A stretch of 64,000 nucleotides of DNA from Neonectria sp. B-13 (Eukaryota; Ascomycota; Sordariomycetes; Hypocreales; Nectriaceae). The notes under the pieces are model-generated. The model was not told where the DNA came from. It saw only the letters and a program-made list of their open reading frames with translations, and searched no databases. Position numbers and translations under genes: made by a program. Positions 33,622 through 46,332 of this stretch are shown here, one piece after another; the stretch's first letter is position 1; every line of letters begins with the position of its first letter. The DNA lies in NCBI GenBank assembly GCA_002682825.1, contig NOKP01000004.1:2167607-2231606 (forward strand). The letters are read 5' to 3'.

Positions 33622-35425
33622 GGCGGCTCTACGCTTGGAGCGGTAGTTTCGGAGCAGCAGAAGGGTGACGGGTGATGTTGGCTGAAGTGTCGCCGTCGAG
33701 GTGGTATTTTCAAGATTGGCAGATCACCTGGATGTCTGACAAAAGGTGGGACCGGATGAGGTCGTGGTCAGCCCATCAATCGACTGTCGAAAGGAAAGTA
33801 GGAGTCTCCAGATGATCCGCTTTTCAGGCCAGCCGTTGCAACTGTGACAGTCCGTGACAGTGTGACAGCCTGTGACAGCCTGTGACAAGTCTCAGAAGCC
33901 AAGCCGTCGTTATTGCGATGCAACCTAAGAATTTCCCTGGCGCCAGCTGCTTATCTTATCAGCCACACCAACCAACTCCAACCTCGAACCCGACCGAGCC
34001 TGGCCAATCACAGCGCCCGCCGTCACTCCATCTCTCTCCATCCTCCATCCTCCATCCTTCATCCCTCCATCACCCAACAACACCATTGCAACTTGCACGT
34101 ATTCGTCGTAAACGCCTCGTTCAGTAATAATATGCCCTTGCAACTACCAGGCCACCGGTGCCGCTATTCTCCAATGGGCGAAGGCCTCGTCTTTAGAGTC
34201 GCAGTTGCCCAGTCTTGCGTTGCACTAACACGACGGAGCGAGATGTGAGGACCCAGACTCCACACAATCAAAAGTCCATCCAATTTGCCCACCTCGTCAA
34301 CACGGTCCTATCATCCCGTGGCTCCATGGATCGTAGGCCCCGTCCGTCGTCGTCTCATCGTAATTTCCAACCCACGCCTCGTCTTCGGAACTTGAGCTTT
34401 TGCACTTAGCTGGCCTACTACTTCACCAGCTCGGTCCCTGCATCCTACCACCTGCTCTCATATCGCAACACACGTAACCTAGCACTCTCTCTCTTCACGA
34501 TATGCGCCTTCGATCCTGGCCGATGCCATCCGCCCTGCCATCCGCCCCCTACCATGTCTCGGTTCCAGTCACATTGGGATTGCAGGACATTTTATTTTCT
34601 TTCATTGTCTTATCTCATATGAAGCTGTTATTGCATCGCCCTGCACTTTCGGGTCTCAGCTTCGCGTATCCCTTGAGCAACATCACGGCAAGATGCTTCA
34701 CTCTCGCCAGCCACGCCCACGCAACATATTAAACAAACGAAACAAAAATCAATCCCGCCGCCCAAGACACACTCCGTTGCCCATTAAAAGCGAATATTCG
34801 TCAATACACCGGGGACCACATCTTCTCGACCACAATCACCACTCGGAGCCGCCGGTCAGCAAAAATCCAGGCTGCAACATCTCCATGTCAAGCCCGAGAC
34901 TCGATAAAGCAGCCATTGGATTTCCGGAACGAGCCCGACTTCAGCCATGACTACCGCCCATGTCCAACACCAACAGCATCGAAATGTTGCACTTTTCGGC
35001 AAGCGATATTGGACTTGTTCTCCGCCGCTTGACGCACGGGAGTATCCGCGACAGTTCAAATAGATCGAGAGCCCTTAGCCTCTCAACTCTTTTTGGAGGA
35101 GGCGGTTGGTGTTTTATCGATTGATGTTGCGGTGCCCCTTGAGGCTTCCATTCATCGACCTTCGTTCGCACGCCCCGGCCCCCTCCAATGCCCGTCTACC
35201 TTCCGGTCCTCCCTTGGTTTTCCCAGAACCGATCCGCAAATACCATTTCCAAACACCGGCCGTGAAAGAATCCAGAAAATATTCTACAAGCTCACTGACA
35301 TAAAAAAGAAATTGTGTCCAAAAGGTCAGTGGAACTCCAATCATGTCGAATCGAGGCCATCCCTCCTTGCCAACAATATTGTATGTGGTCGAATCTGGTG
35401 AGAAAATTCGGGCATGTTGCAGCAA
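33622..35425. other. Intergenic (1.8 kb)
   Basis: Upstream region of the DUF2011 gene and 3' region of the Ndt80-like gene. At 33843-33887 GTGACAG recurs five times with about 10-bp spacing. Much of the rest is C-rich with no family motif in any frame. Confidence 0.55.
33843..33887. repeat. GTGACAG direct repeats, about 10-bp period
   Basis: Five copies of GTGACAG/GTGACAA lie in tandem about 225 bp upstream of the DUF2011 start codon. One helical turn of spacing could matter for factor binding, but no known site is assigned. Confidence 0.75.
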
Positions 35426-37589
35426 CTAATTTCCACTCCACGAGTATTGATTCATGGCATCGAAGGAGCCTCGAGGCCCTCCGCTGTAGACTGAGGGTGC
35501 CTGGCTCTGACTCGAATCAGTTTTGGTTGGCGACGTCCCAGCGGTGCTACTCTTGTATTGTTCTTGTGGGAATGGGTAAGGTCGACCGTCATTGTTGGTG
35601 TATGCAACGCTTGAGCTATGCTCGCCAGCTGTCGTCCACGTGCTTGAGGATGGGTAGTAATCTCTCGCTGGCGCCGAGGGGCCTGCAGATGATTCTGGGT
35701 TATATCCCGGTTGTGCCACGTCGCTCGGGCTAGTGTTAACGGGTGCGTATGATCCGTATCGATATTCTGGCGATGCTTCGGTTGCTATTGAACCCGTTCG
35801 TATAGAAGGGTGGCTGTGTCGTGGACTCTTTGATGGTCGGGGGTTGTCGACGTAACGAGGGATGCTTAGCGCGCTCTCGTGGCCACCGAGGGGAGCGGAG
35901 TGGATGGGAAGTTGTGGAGGAGCGGTTGTTGAGTGCACATAGGTGTACTGCGGTCTGATCGGGGGGTTTGTCTGATCGCTGCTCACGAGAGAAAGTTGCA
36001 CTGAGGGCTCCATCGACGTCTGAAGCGGGAGCTCCTGTGGCTCTGCGGTAAAGTTGGGTCCTCCTGTGAGGGGGAGTTTCGGAAACGAATCGGCTCCAAT
36101 GGTCGTTGCTGGGTAACTCCCAGCGCCAGACGAAGGAACCTGGGACATTGGTACTTGGCTTGGAGAGCTCCAAGTCGGGTATGAGCTGCCACATGGCTGT
36201 TAGCACACGTCCGGTCTGGTCAGTTGCCAAAAGGGGTATGCTAAGGTGGGAGTTCTGGGTCCAGTGATTCCGTTTGTACCTAGCCTGGGACGTCAGAGGA
36301 GCGGGCGACTTACTTTGATCGAATAGAACCCAGCTGGTTCCCTGGAAGCTTCGGGGCACTAAACGTGAAGGACGATCGCGGAAGCTGACCTTCAACTCCC
36401 CTCGCCTTGGCTTCCTGCTGTTTCGCATTCAAGGCCCCAGCCACAACACCCAGTCCCGTCTCAACAAGAGCCTGTCCACGGGAACCAGCACTTGATCCCA
36501 AAAGTGGGATCTCTTTCCGGGCCTGGAAGTTGCGAGGGCTGCGTCCTCGTACCACAATCGGAGCTGTCGTTGCTTCTGTGAGAACAACTTTGCCGCCACT
36601 TGCCAAAGTCCCTACCACCTTCAGGTGCAACACGAAGTGCTGTTGCAATTCCTTCCGCCGTCCGTTGTTTGCCGTGGCTCTATGTCAATGTCAGCGTCGC
36701 TCCTCGAAAGCAAAGTTGGATCAACACACATTCTGAACTGTAGTCGGCGCCAGCCGATAGGATAAACGGCAAATTCGCCATCAGCATCAGTCCCATCATC
36801 TTGAAAGGGAATCAAAGGAAGTGGTGGAGGCTCCTGATCAGGGCTCTGGTTTGTTTCTGGAGAGTTTGGCGGAGGCGTCTTCCAGGGAATGACAATCAAA
36901 CGAACGGGATTGCCGTCGACAGATTCGATGGCCGAAATGGTTACTTCCATGTTGTTGACCCCAACAGTCTCCCCTGATTCGGTGATAATTGAAAGCTGCC
37001 CTCGTGGAGTAATAAGTGATCCGCTGGTCTGGAACAGATTTCTCCGGTAGCACGTCAGTTCTGGTTGTCGAATGTTTCCGTCGGCTGTGCTTGTTGGCAT
37101 CTCAGACAGGAAAAACATCCCGTGGAGTTGGGCGGACAATTCCAGTTGCTGGATCCGGCCTTGCTGGTCCACGATGGTATGCTTGTCCTGTGACCTTTTG
37201 AAAGCCAAAAGCTTGTGGTCGTGGTTAACGGTCATCTTTGATCCATCGTCACGAAGATCCTGGACGATTTCTTGGTAGGCGGGGGGCTCTGTCTCGGAGA
37301 AGGATCTCTTCAGACTGGGGTAGCTGTGGTGGGATGCAAGATCAGGATGCGTTGATCTCTCGTATGCCTCCTGATCATCTTGGGGATACCGGCTGTAAGG
37401 GTAAGGCGGATGGTCCACGTCGTGGTTGCTGCCAGGTCGTCCCGGGAGAGGCGTTGTTGATGATGGAATCGAGTCCTGTACCCGGCTCGACATGTGCACA
37501 GGACCACCATAATTCGACCACATACTCGAATGCGTCGGGTGTCCTCTTAAATCTGCCATCGTGGCGGGATATGCTGCAATAGTCGTCAT
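35426..37589 (-). CDS. Ndt80/PhoG-like (p53-fold) transcription factor
   Basis: Three exons, 37589-36730, 36679-36314 and 36185-35426, give 661 aa; introns are 50 and 128 nt. The DNA-binding domain is recognised from ELTCYRRNLFQTSGSL, VEVTISAIESVDGNPVRL-like text (printed as MEVTISAIESVDGNPVRLIV) and, across intron 1, IATANNGRRKELQQHFVLHL then APIVVRGRSPRNFQARKEIP. These are the core blocks of the Ndt80/PhoG family, to which meiotic Ndt80, Neurospora VIB-1 and Aspergillus XprG belong. The domain covers about residues 125-420; the C-terminal ~240 residues are Ser/Pro/Tyr/Gln-rich, as in activation regions. Which member of the family it is cannot be settled here. The start is the first ATG of the open frame; a more distant upstream exon is possible. 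Family roles are sexual development, proteolysis and nutrient response. Confidence 0.9.
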
Positions 37590-37643
37590 AGGAGCATATC
37601 TCTGCGTGCTCGCCGTCACTTCAACCAGACTGAGTTGCGTAGA

Positions 37644-37679
37644 TCAAAGCCGTCGCCAACGTCGTGACCCTGAGAGCAT
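37644..37679 (-). promoter_or_regulatory. Possible upstream ORF of the Ndt80-like gene
   Basis: An 11-codon ATG-to-stop frame (37679-37644, minus strand) ends 54 bp before the chosen start codon. It could dampen translation if it lies in the transcript leader, which is not known. Confidence 0.25.
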
Positions 37680-40628
37680 GGGTCTTGACCCAGTGTATTG
37701 CGAGCGTGATCAAGACCTGAGAAGCTCGCCTATACACAAAGTGGGAACGAGAGTAAGTGGTTTTCAAGGAGAGTGGAAGATCCAAGACACGGAGAATTCA
37801 AGGTTGCAGGCGAAAGTGTACTTGTATATGGATGGATGGTGGGTGCCCCAAAGACGGCAGATGGTCGTAGAGGGGAGTGTCTGATCAAATGCCCGGCACT
37901 GTCCCCGGGGTGGGGACGTAGAGACGGGGGGAAGTTTCGAGGTCCAGGCACAGGGACTTGGGTACGGTCTCTGCGCAAGGCCTACTAGCTAGCATCAACT
38001 CCGGAGTTCTCAGTACCGTACAGTACAGCAAGCAGAAGGGCCTGGCCAGGTCTGTGGGCTGGGAAAGCAGTCCAGTGCATGCGGCCGTTCTTGGAAGGAG
38101 GATGGGGAGTGGAGGGGGCGGATCTGGGTGAATAGCAACGGTCTATACTGGGGTTCGGGGTGGGTACCCTGCATACAAATGGGACAAGCCTGGAAACGAG
38201 GCCCTTAGAAGACGGTGATATTCCACTTAACAAGGAGGAGAGGGCAAACGTGGGCGAGGTCAGGGATGAGCAACGTCGGGCGCCATCTTAGGGGGTCGGC
38301 AGGTGCGTGCGTGATGGAGCTCGGACGAAGCCATGCCCTGGAGAGTCTCATAGTCCCAGAGGGTTGAAGGGGACGGCAAAGTGCCGGGTACAGGCAGGTA
38401 GGTAGGTTATCCGTAGGTCCAGGTCTCCAGCAGGAGGAAGGACAGACGACAAGGGCCAGAGGAGGGTCAGTAGGCTCGAGAAGGCTTCTCTGACACGCCC
38501 CAGTCTCTTTGCCATCCCCTCCACCCCCGTCAGCGTCTACCGAGGGGTTCGAGACCCCTGTCAATGAGGCCAGCATCGAGAGCCGGCCATGTACCGTTGA
38601 CAAGCCGAGACGCTAGGGATTGCGAGACGACGTTCCATGTGTAACGCAGGGCCGGAGTACTGGCTACCGGGGGCCAAGGGCCAAGGCTGGGTAGGGATGA
38701 ATGAATTGGAGAGAGAGGCCGAGTCGTAATGGGTCGAGTGGAGACACGGGGACCATCTTCGAGGGCCCGGAGGCCCCTCCGGCCCTCCCCCCTCAGGAAA
38801 AGGCGTCCGCTAATGGCCAATCCGGGCCCCTGATGGTTGACCGGGGATGCCATTTGAAAGAGAATCCTCCGACGTGTGCGAGAGCTTGTTGGCCCGCAAA
38901 TTTCTAGAAGGCTGTTGGACAGAGGACTGATGGGGAAAGGCGCCAGGACCGGGGAGGCGAGAAAACAGAGAAATCGTCGGCTGCAGAGATTTGCTCGCGA
39001 CCAGGGGCCTGTTCAGACCGGGAGCGCGCGAGTGTGTGCCTTCTCCTGGGATCCCTGCGGGGGAATAACGCGGGAGGATATCTGATATAGCATTCCCCAT
39101 TATAGCAACGGAGACAGGGCCGCAAGAGACAAGAGGCGACTAGGAGGCGATCCCCTATGGCTGCCGTCCGGAGATGAAGAGCTGGCGGCACTTTGTTTTG
39201 GTTTGGCGAAAAGGAGCGAGCTTATTAGCTTATGCTTACTCGAAGCTCCGGAGGCGGCAGACAAGTGGGAGGGATAGCGGGCTGACGGGTGCGAGGTGGG
39301 GTCGGGTCGGGATCTCAGAGACCCAGAAAGAAGTCCCATGCCTCACATTCCTGGCATCGAGGAGTCCATCAACCAGCAGAAGTGACAGCAGCCACAGCCT
39401 CTGTCACCGTGTCACGGCGGCGGCGGCCCCAGGGACGACCGCAAGCACGTCCCTCGGACCAGCCACGGGCCATCATAATCCCCATCTCCATCCGCATCCC
39501 CAATCCACATCCGCATCCGCATCCATCACCCACAATCCGTCCCCATTCCCGCAGTTGGCAGCCGTCTGCGTCAAGGTGGATGGGCAGAGGGGTCTTGGGG
39601 CCTCCCCCCGAATTGGAATTGGGCTCAGCGGTGCCGCATGGCGATTTCAAATTGGGCTCGGCGCGGCGATGGATACGGAGAAGCTTTAACGAAGCGGTCC
39701 TCAAAGGCAAGCACGCAAGGTCGAGGGCGTTGAGACGAAGCCAAGCAAAACGGCGATGTCGTTGTTGATGCTGTGGCGGTACGTAGCACTCATCTAGCGG
39801 CGTCCAAGCCCCCAAGGCCCAAGCCACATTGAAGTTTGGACCGAGATGGCTTTCATGCGAAGCAACCAAAGAAACAAAACAAACAGCGGATCCCGATCCC
39901 CGATGCCAGGTAATTTGCCTCGCGGATCAGATCACCAAGCGTGGATGCGCAAGAGACGGCTGGAGGGTTGAAGGGCTTGACTGACCGGTTGAATGCACTA
40001 CACAGCTGTACTTCGTACCGCAGTGTGCCGACTGTACGTACACAGGACGCACAAGGAGGGTAGCGAGATCTTGGGGCGGACGATGAGCTTTCTGGCGGGC
40101 GCCGAGTTGGAGATGGCTTCACGTCGCGCGTCGCACTGATGTCTCGCCTTGTCGTTGGTTGGTTCGTAAGTGGGGCAGGATGCCAGGGCGAACCAGGGTT
40201 GGCCATCTCTGGACCCACTCGTGGGCCGGCAGGGCCAAGCATGAGCATGGGCCGGCAGGGGTCGGCAGGGCCACCAAGGACCGCAAGTGGTCAGAGCGGA
40301 CAAGGGTCACCACAAGGGCAGGCACGGCCAGGCAAGACCAGGCAAGTTCAGACCGGGATGCTGACAATGGCCCAGACAAGGAGCCAGCTTTCCAGGGAAA
40401 GAAGCAGGCAAAACAGGCCAAAAGCAGGCAGGGCACGAAGAAGCACGCAAAGGGGCTAAGAGCGGCCAGGGCCGTGCCCCTTCCCAACGGCCGCCACAAT
40501 TCCCCTCAACGGTCAACGGTCGGGTCCCCACAGTGTCCCACTACAGTGCCACTAGTCCCAACTGCACCGTGTGGACAACAGCTGCTCCCACTCGCGAGTT
40601 CGCAATTGCTAGGCTTACTAGGCTCTTT

Positions 40629-40672
40629 GAAGGCTTGTCGAAGGCTTGTCGAGGGCTTGTCGGGGGCTTATC
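40629..40672. repeat. 11-bp tandem repeat, four copies
   Basis: The unit GAAGGCTTGTC is repeated four times with growing divergence (GAAGG, GAAGG, GAGGG, GGGGG) in the gene-poor region. Confidence 0.85.
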
Positions 40673-43600
40673 CGCCTCTATTGTTGCTTGTCCTTCTCCT
40701 GCTCCAGGTTTCGCATGCATGCAGGCATCATGAGAAACCTAATCGACCACGCTGGCGCATTCGGATCGCGTGTTTTTGTCGTCAGCCTACCTCAGGGGTC
40801 AACATTCAACGCCAAAGCCAAAGGCCTTCCAGCCGGGTTTCCAAGCTATCGCCGACGACGGCTCAACGTGAACGAAGGTGGACGGACAGGGCCAATGGCG
40901 CGAAACACCTCCGGCCCCTCGACGGACTCCTTACTACGCGCAACGACTCCTAACGAATACTACCTATGAAGTACAACGAGTCAACGACGCCTTCTCTTCT
41001 CGTCGCGAGGCTGCCATCTTCAAGGCGTCCAGGATCCGGGGCCGGTCATGCCCGTCTGCGCCAAAGCACACAACACGCCCAGAAGCACGCACAGCACGCA
41101 CAGGGCCGTTCCATCGCGTTTGTCGATATCTCCTTGCCTAATCTGAACATGGGACGGGACCTCCACTCCCACGCACACACCACACACCACACACAAACGC
41201 ACCCAGCGCAGCACCCGCACAGCACCCGCAGATACACCCAGATACACCAGACATGGCTCGTCTAAACACGCCCTCTCTCGGGCGCGGCGCAACCCATCAC
41301 CTTCACGCAGCTCATCACTCTCACATGCTGTTTGTCAGTCACGGAGGTGGTCGGTCGCCTCTGCCCCTGATTCGCCGCCCCAAACCACATCCCCAACTGA
41401 ACCCGCACTCTGAGCCCCCATGCTTCTGAAAGGAGACTCTCGCATCGTCGGTGACTATCCCCAGCCCAAGCCCTTGCTCCCAGCGGGAGGCCCTGGCAAG
41501 GTCGACTCCCACCGGTCCGTCCTGATACACCTTCCCAGACGCCACCCCGACGGTTCCTCGTCCCTACGAAGCCCTGGCGGGCCCTTCGATGTAACCATCC
41601 CAGGTGCTCGCGGCGATTTGTTTTGGAGATCTAACAGTCCAGCGTGTCTGCTTTCATCGTAGCGAAGCAACCTTAGAGTGGGTGCAGATGGCTTGCGTGC
41701 CAACGGTTGCCCCTTGGCCTTCTCACTGAGTCGCGTCCCGGGGTGCCCCCTCGGGAAGAGCCTGGGTGCTCCACCATGGGCTGGTCTAGCAATCCCCATG
41801 CTGAGCAGCTTTGGGCATCTTCGAGAGGCAAGGACAAGGTCTCATTGCCTTGATTGATTGTGCCCAGTGTGGACGAACTACTATGGGCAGCTCCATACTG
41901 CATCCGCTCTCCCGGGCAGAGAAACCGTCTCTGGCATCAACCCGTGCCCTGCTCAATCTTCCAGGAACAAATTCCTGGCAACTAAGGAGACTCGAGCGGA
42001 TCCGCGACAATTGCACCGAGTTGGAGCGAACAATGTTGTTTGCGCCCTCCGGCCGAGATTATGTTTCGCACATCCATGATCTTAGGACGCCGGACTAAGA
42101 TATATCAGCAGTCTATTATGGCCTCCAGCATTGAAGGTGCCGTCTTCCTGATTGGCTGTTGTCTGGATCGCTAAACGGTGCTGCAGGTGCATATGGCGTA
42201 GGGGGGGCGACATTGTTCACATCCATGTTCACACGCCGAAAACCTGCGAGAGACTGTCCACATCCTGAGCGGCAAGCACACGCCAAGGTCCAGCCAGAGC
42301 CGCACTACTAGCACGTTACTTAGGCCATACCATTGACCAAGACTCGCGTCATTCTCGTGCCGTCGAGGCTTTCGGTCGCAGGCTTAGCCCACCGGTCTCG
42401 TTTGAGGGTGAGCACGAAGCCAAGATGTGGCTTAGTTGCGCAAACTACACACGAACCAAGGGCGAAGCGCGAAAAGATCACGGCAGATACGGCCGACACC
42501 ATCCAAGACATCACTGACGGGTCAGTGTGACAAACTACGGCTGCCGACGAGTCCCGCCCCCTGCTAAATGGAGTCGAGAGTCCACTCTTCTCCGGGGTCC
42601 GGGGCGAGTAACCTTTCAACAAGCTTGACCCAGGCCCGCCCAGGCCCGCTCCTCCGGCCGGTAGACCGTTTTTGGACGACGATCTCCGTGCGGTAGGCTC
42701 GAGTGAACAAGACTTGACTCGCTTGGGGTAATGACTTCAGGCTTTTTGCCCTTTCACTTTGGTTCCTGGATGATGGGCGGCGGCCGAAGGGCTTAAGGCC
42801 GGCTCTTTGGCAGGCATGCCCAGATTCAAAGCCAGATGCATCTGACGGGTCCCGTTTCCATATCGAGTCGGCAATCGCCGCAAATCACCCTACTGCTGCG
42901 ATGATGCTGTGATGCGATGCAAACGCCTGTGCATCATCGGTCTGGCCCGCGAGATCAGCGCATGGCCGTTGGTCTTTCTTTCCGTTGTCTTAAGGTGTAA
43001 GTGTAACGGGGGTTGCGAAACATTGGTCAATGGATTAATTCCCGGCTATTCTCGACTTCAACCGCCGGGAGTCTCAGGTGCAGCATCAAAAACCCTCTTT
43101 ACCGCGTTTGGATGGGCAATGGGACGACTTTTCTCCTCTTACGTTTCGGATTAGCCGAGGACAAACCAGCTTGCTTCAACGACTACTCGGCTTTCGCTCT
43201 CCAACAAGTCTCCCCTGTGGGCAAGGAATAAAGACCTAAGACTTGACCGGAGCAAACAAAGAAACAAAGAAACAATAAACGAAACGTTGCTTCTCCCTCC
43301 GGGGGTGCCGATCGGCCTCTTTGTTAGGCTAGGTCGGCGCTTTTGGTATAGTCTTGGCAGGGGCATTGAGCAGCGTTGTGCTCAATTCAATATCCCAACC
43401 ATTATCATGCCGCTCGTCATCCGCGATTTACAATATCGGCCAGAATCTCTCAGTCTATCAGGCCACCCAAGTCAATACTCAAAGATCGAAATGTCGCTTG
43501 CGCCGTTGACGAACCAGGCGTCATTTCCCCAACGTCTGCAGTCTCAAGGAGGAGGGATGGTCCTTGTTGTCACGCCCGGTCCACCATAAGCAATGGAAAT

Positions 43601-45960
43601 GGAATGTCGCGCACTGACAACCCCTACCGTGCTTCTCTACCACGCTGCAGCTCGAAATTAGTTGCTAAAACCCAAAATAGGTTCGGCCACATGGCTCGAT
43701 TACACGGCCCTCAAGATCGGCAGTGTTGTTGAGTCGTGGCTCTAGGGCTGATCCCTTAATCACACGACGCAAGCTCTCATCATTTAGGGCTCTCAAAGTT
43801 CGACTTTAGTGGCCAACTAACTAGTGAGTGGTATCACCAATCTCTTGGCTATTCGAATCATGATAACAAGTCTATCTATCATATGCGTCTTGTTGCATAA
43901 ACGAACACATCGAACAAGCCAAACTTCAAGGCGGGCCTAGGCGGAACACCCACACAACCCGCAGTGCGGCGGCCGTGCATGCATCCAGACATCCTTGCCG
44001 GCAGGTTCACCCAGACTTTTAATACTGTACTTGCAAGGGTAGTCGATGTCATGCAATTCGGACTAATCTCTTTGTACGCGTTTGTTCATTACTCCATCAT
44101 ATTATCAGCGGCTACGTCTCCTGGTTCGAAATTGTCCATTTCCCAGTTCTGGAAACCTTCGAGTTTGTGCCTCCTTAGCGAGAAGACAATGCTCTGCTCA
44201 TCTGCAATCATTCAACATGGCAAGGCTATTACCAGGTCATCCCATAACCACACCTCTCGCTGCCTAGCCTGGAAGGCCCGAATTGGAGATCCCTGGGCTC
44301 ACTTCTGACCAATCCTCGTTTCTCTCTCTGCAACAAAGTGCGGCTGCACCAATGGCGCTCGCCATCTGCAACCGTCAGCCCAGACCGGCCAGTGCCGTTG
44401 AGGAACGTCTCTGGCAGTGTCGTCAGATAGCACTCAGGTGCGGGGCCAGGTTGGCTGCGGCATTGCATTGGGATAAACATTTGCGCTTTCAAAGGCATCT
44501 CTCGTGCGGATAAGCACAACGGATGCGGGATGATGCTGTTTCCCGCCCCCTTCCACTTTTCGAGTCGTTGAGACTTTAGTGATACAGGTGGCGCTGTGAT
44601 GAGAGTGAGAGAAGACAAGTCACCTACTCTTGTCACATTTACCGCGCCTTCACACAGGGATAGCGAATATTCGCTCGAATTATTGCACAAACCAATGCAA
44701 ATAGTCTGAAGAGCCGGCACGAATAAGTCAGGGGTTCGGGAATTTCTTGCCTTCCCAACCTTGGCATTTCTGCTTGACGCCAGGAGTGGTGTCTCCGGCT
44801 TGTGGCCTAAATTCATGTTCTGTCTGTCCGCATCCGCAGGCAAACGCACTGTGGCGAAAAGCTAACAACCAAAGGCTAACAATGACATATCGTCATCTAG
44901 TCTAGTGCTTCGATCTTCGCCACGGACAAGTTGAAAGTGAGAGTGCCGGACAGTATTGGAAAAAGTCGGCGTCACACCTTGCCACTTCTCTGCAAGTTAG
45001 CTCGTGTTCTTTTGTCGTGCCAGGCGAGGCTGGTTTTTCCCACCCAAATACATAGACTTTGATCGGGCTTGGCCATGCGGGATTAGCGGATTAGCACGGC
45101 ATCAAGTCGCCTCAACGAATACCGACTCTGCCCATTTCCAAGAGCGTCACATGCTCGATCAGCAGCCAGACTCGCCGGCATCGTTGGTCTCGGACGGCAG
45201 CTAGACCGATGAGTCGCCTGGGTGAGAATATCGCGTCAAACGCACCTAGAAATGCACACACCCAGCACCTCAGATGCTCTTCCATGCCTCCTCGGACGGA
45301 ATTGGCAGAACGAGGTGGAGAAGTTCGCCCACTACCCGGATCTTTTGTGCTCGGGAGTTGACAGAACCCTGTCCCTCCCCCTCCCTCAAGACGCACAAGG
45401 TTCAGTCAGACTGCCATAGCGCGAAGCCTTCGGGGACGGGACAAACAGGTGGGTAGTAGCCGTAGTTGCACGCACTGGAGGACCTCCTCAGTGCTCTCCG
45501 CGGGAACATGGTCACTTCAAAGGTGCTTGAGTGCGTCCAGCCACGCAACGATGGGCTGAGGATGATGGGGGCAGCGGGCGTCGCCCACGGCCACGACACT
45601 GACTGGCCGCCAGACGCCAGCAAGAGGCGCGGGCTGGAGCCTGAAGACTGGCTGTGTAACCACACAAGATGCATCTCGATGCTCTGGGTTCGTTCACGTG
45701 GTGCCGCCGCCGCCGTATGCACTCTCATTGTCGCTGTCGGCTCAGCGTTGAGAAACAAGTGCTCCATTATAGATTATGGATTGCATGTGTGTGATGTGGT
45801 ATGGTACCCGGCCTTTTTTTCGTCCTGCTGCTGTGCAACCCAGCAAGCAGCAAGCAGTCAGTGAAGGACAAGGCCCCGTGAGATGACAGTGCGGGGAAGC
45901 GGCATTGTAGTGGTCCGGAGTGAGGCCAGAGGATGTTACTGGATGCTAGACGTTTGTATG

Positions 45961-46026
45961 TTGGATGCCAGATGTTGGATGCCAGATGTTGGATGCTAGA
46001 TGTTGGGTGCTTGATGCTGGATTCTT
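45961..46026. repeat. 14-bp tandem repeat, about 4.5 copies
   Basis: Units of GATGTTGGATGCCA follow one another from 45971 with a partial unit before; the last copies drift (GATGTTGGGTGCTT, GATGCTGGATTCTT). It lies about 300 bp from the 3' end of the RBR gene. Confidence 0.8.
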
Positions 46027-46332
46027 GGGGGCGACACATCGTGCCCGCTGTCGCAATTGGAGCCACCAGCGGTTGGGATACCAGACGGTGCGGTTGACAA
46101 GCAGACCAGTAGGCCAGCAGGCTAGACACATCGTGACAGTGGCGAAGGGTCGTTGCATTGGAGATCAGAGACAGGCCAGTTCAAGATGCATCCAATTCAT
46201 CATGGATGGGAGCCACCCAACAAAGCAGCTTGGCAACCCCCAGCACGCTACGGTATAAACAAAACAAAATCGCCTGTCTATCTAGGAATGTTCCCATTGC
46301 CGATCCAATGCACTATCGTCGGCTCCTTGTCG

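Larger units (their letters stand above)
37590..46332. other. 8.7-kb region without a recognisable gene, upstream of the Ndt80-like gene
   Basis: No frame here shows a domain, a signal peptide with a sensible mature part, or a consistent set of splice sites; the longest frames (about 160-260 codons near 39.2-41.0 kb) are repetitive, GC-rich and overlapped by equally long frames on the other strand. The stretch contains minisatellite-like tracts (40195-40440 rich in GGCAGGGCC and GGCAAG; 40629-40672; CA-rich at 41165-41252; 45961-46026). It is the upstream side of the Ndt80-like gene and the 3' side of the RBR gene. A very long regulatory region, noncoding RNA or degraded repeats are all possible. 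Confidence 0.55.

Noticed and set aside
32706..33713. An unspliced 335-codon minus-strand frame beginning at 33713.
   Set aside because: Its first part is intron and leader sequence read through; splicing 33596 to 33534 gives the conserved family start MFELPEAKR-VRRADL.
38541..38557. Sequence AGGGGTTCGAGACCCCT looks like a tRNA T-arm and fits the B-box consensus.
   Set aside because: No matching acceptor stem (would need CATTGAC upstream), no A-box and no anticodon arm at the required distance on either strand.
39174..40953. Frames of 160-264 codons in the gene-poor region.
   Set aside because: Repetitive, GC-driven composition, equally long frames on the opposite strand, no domain or splice pattern.
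41165..41252. CA-rich repeats that might suggest a CRISPR-like or telomeric array.
   Set aside because: Simple low-complexity sequence with no regular spacer-repeat pattern and no TTAGGG units.
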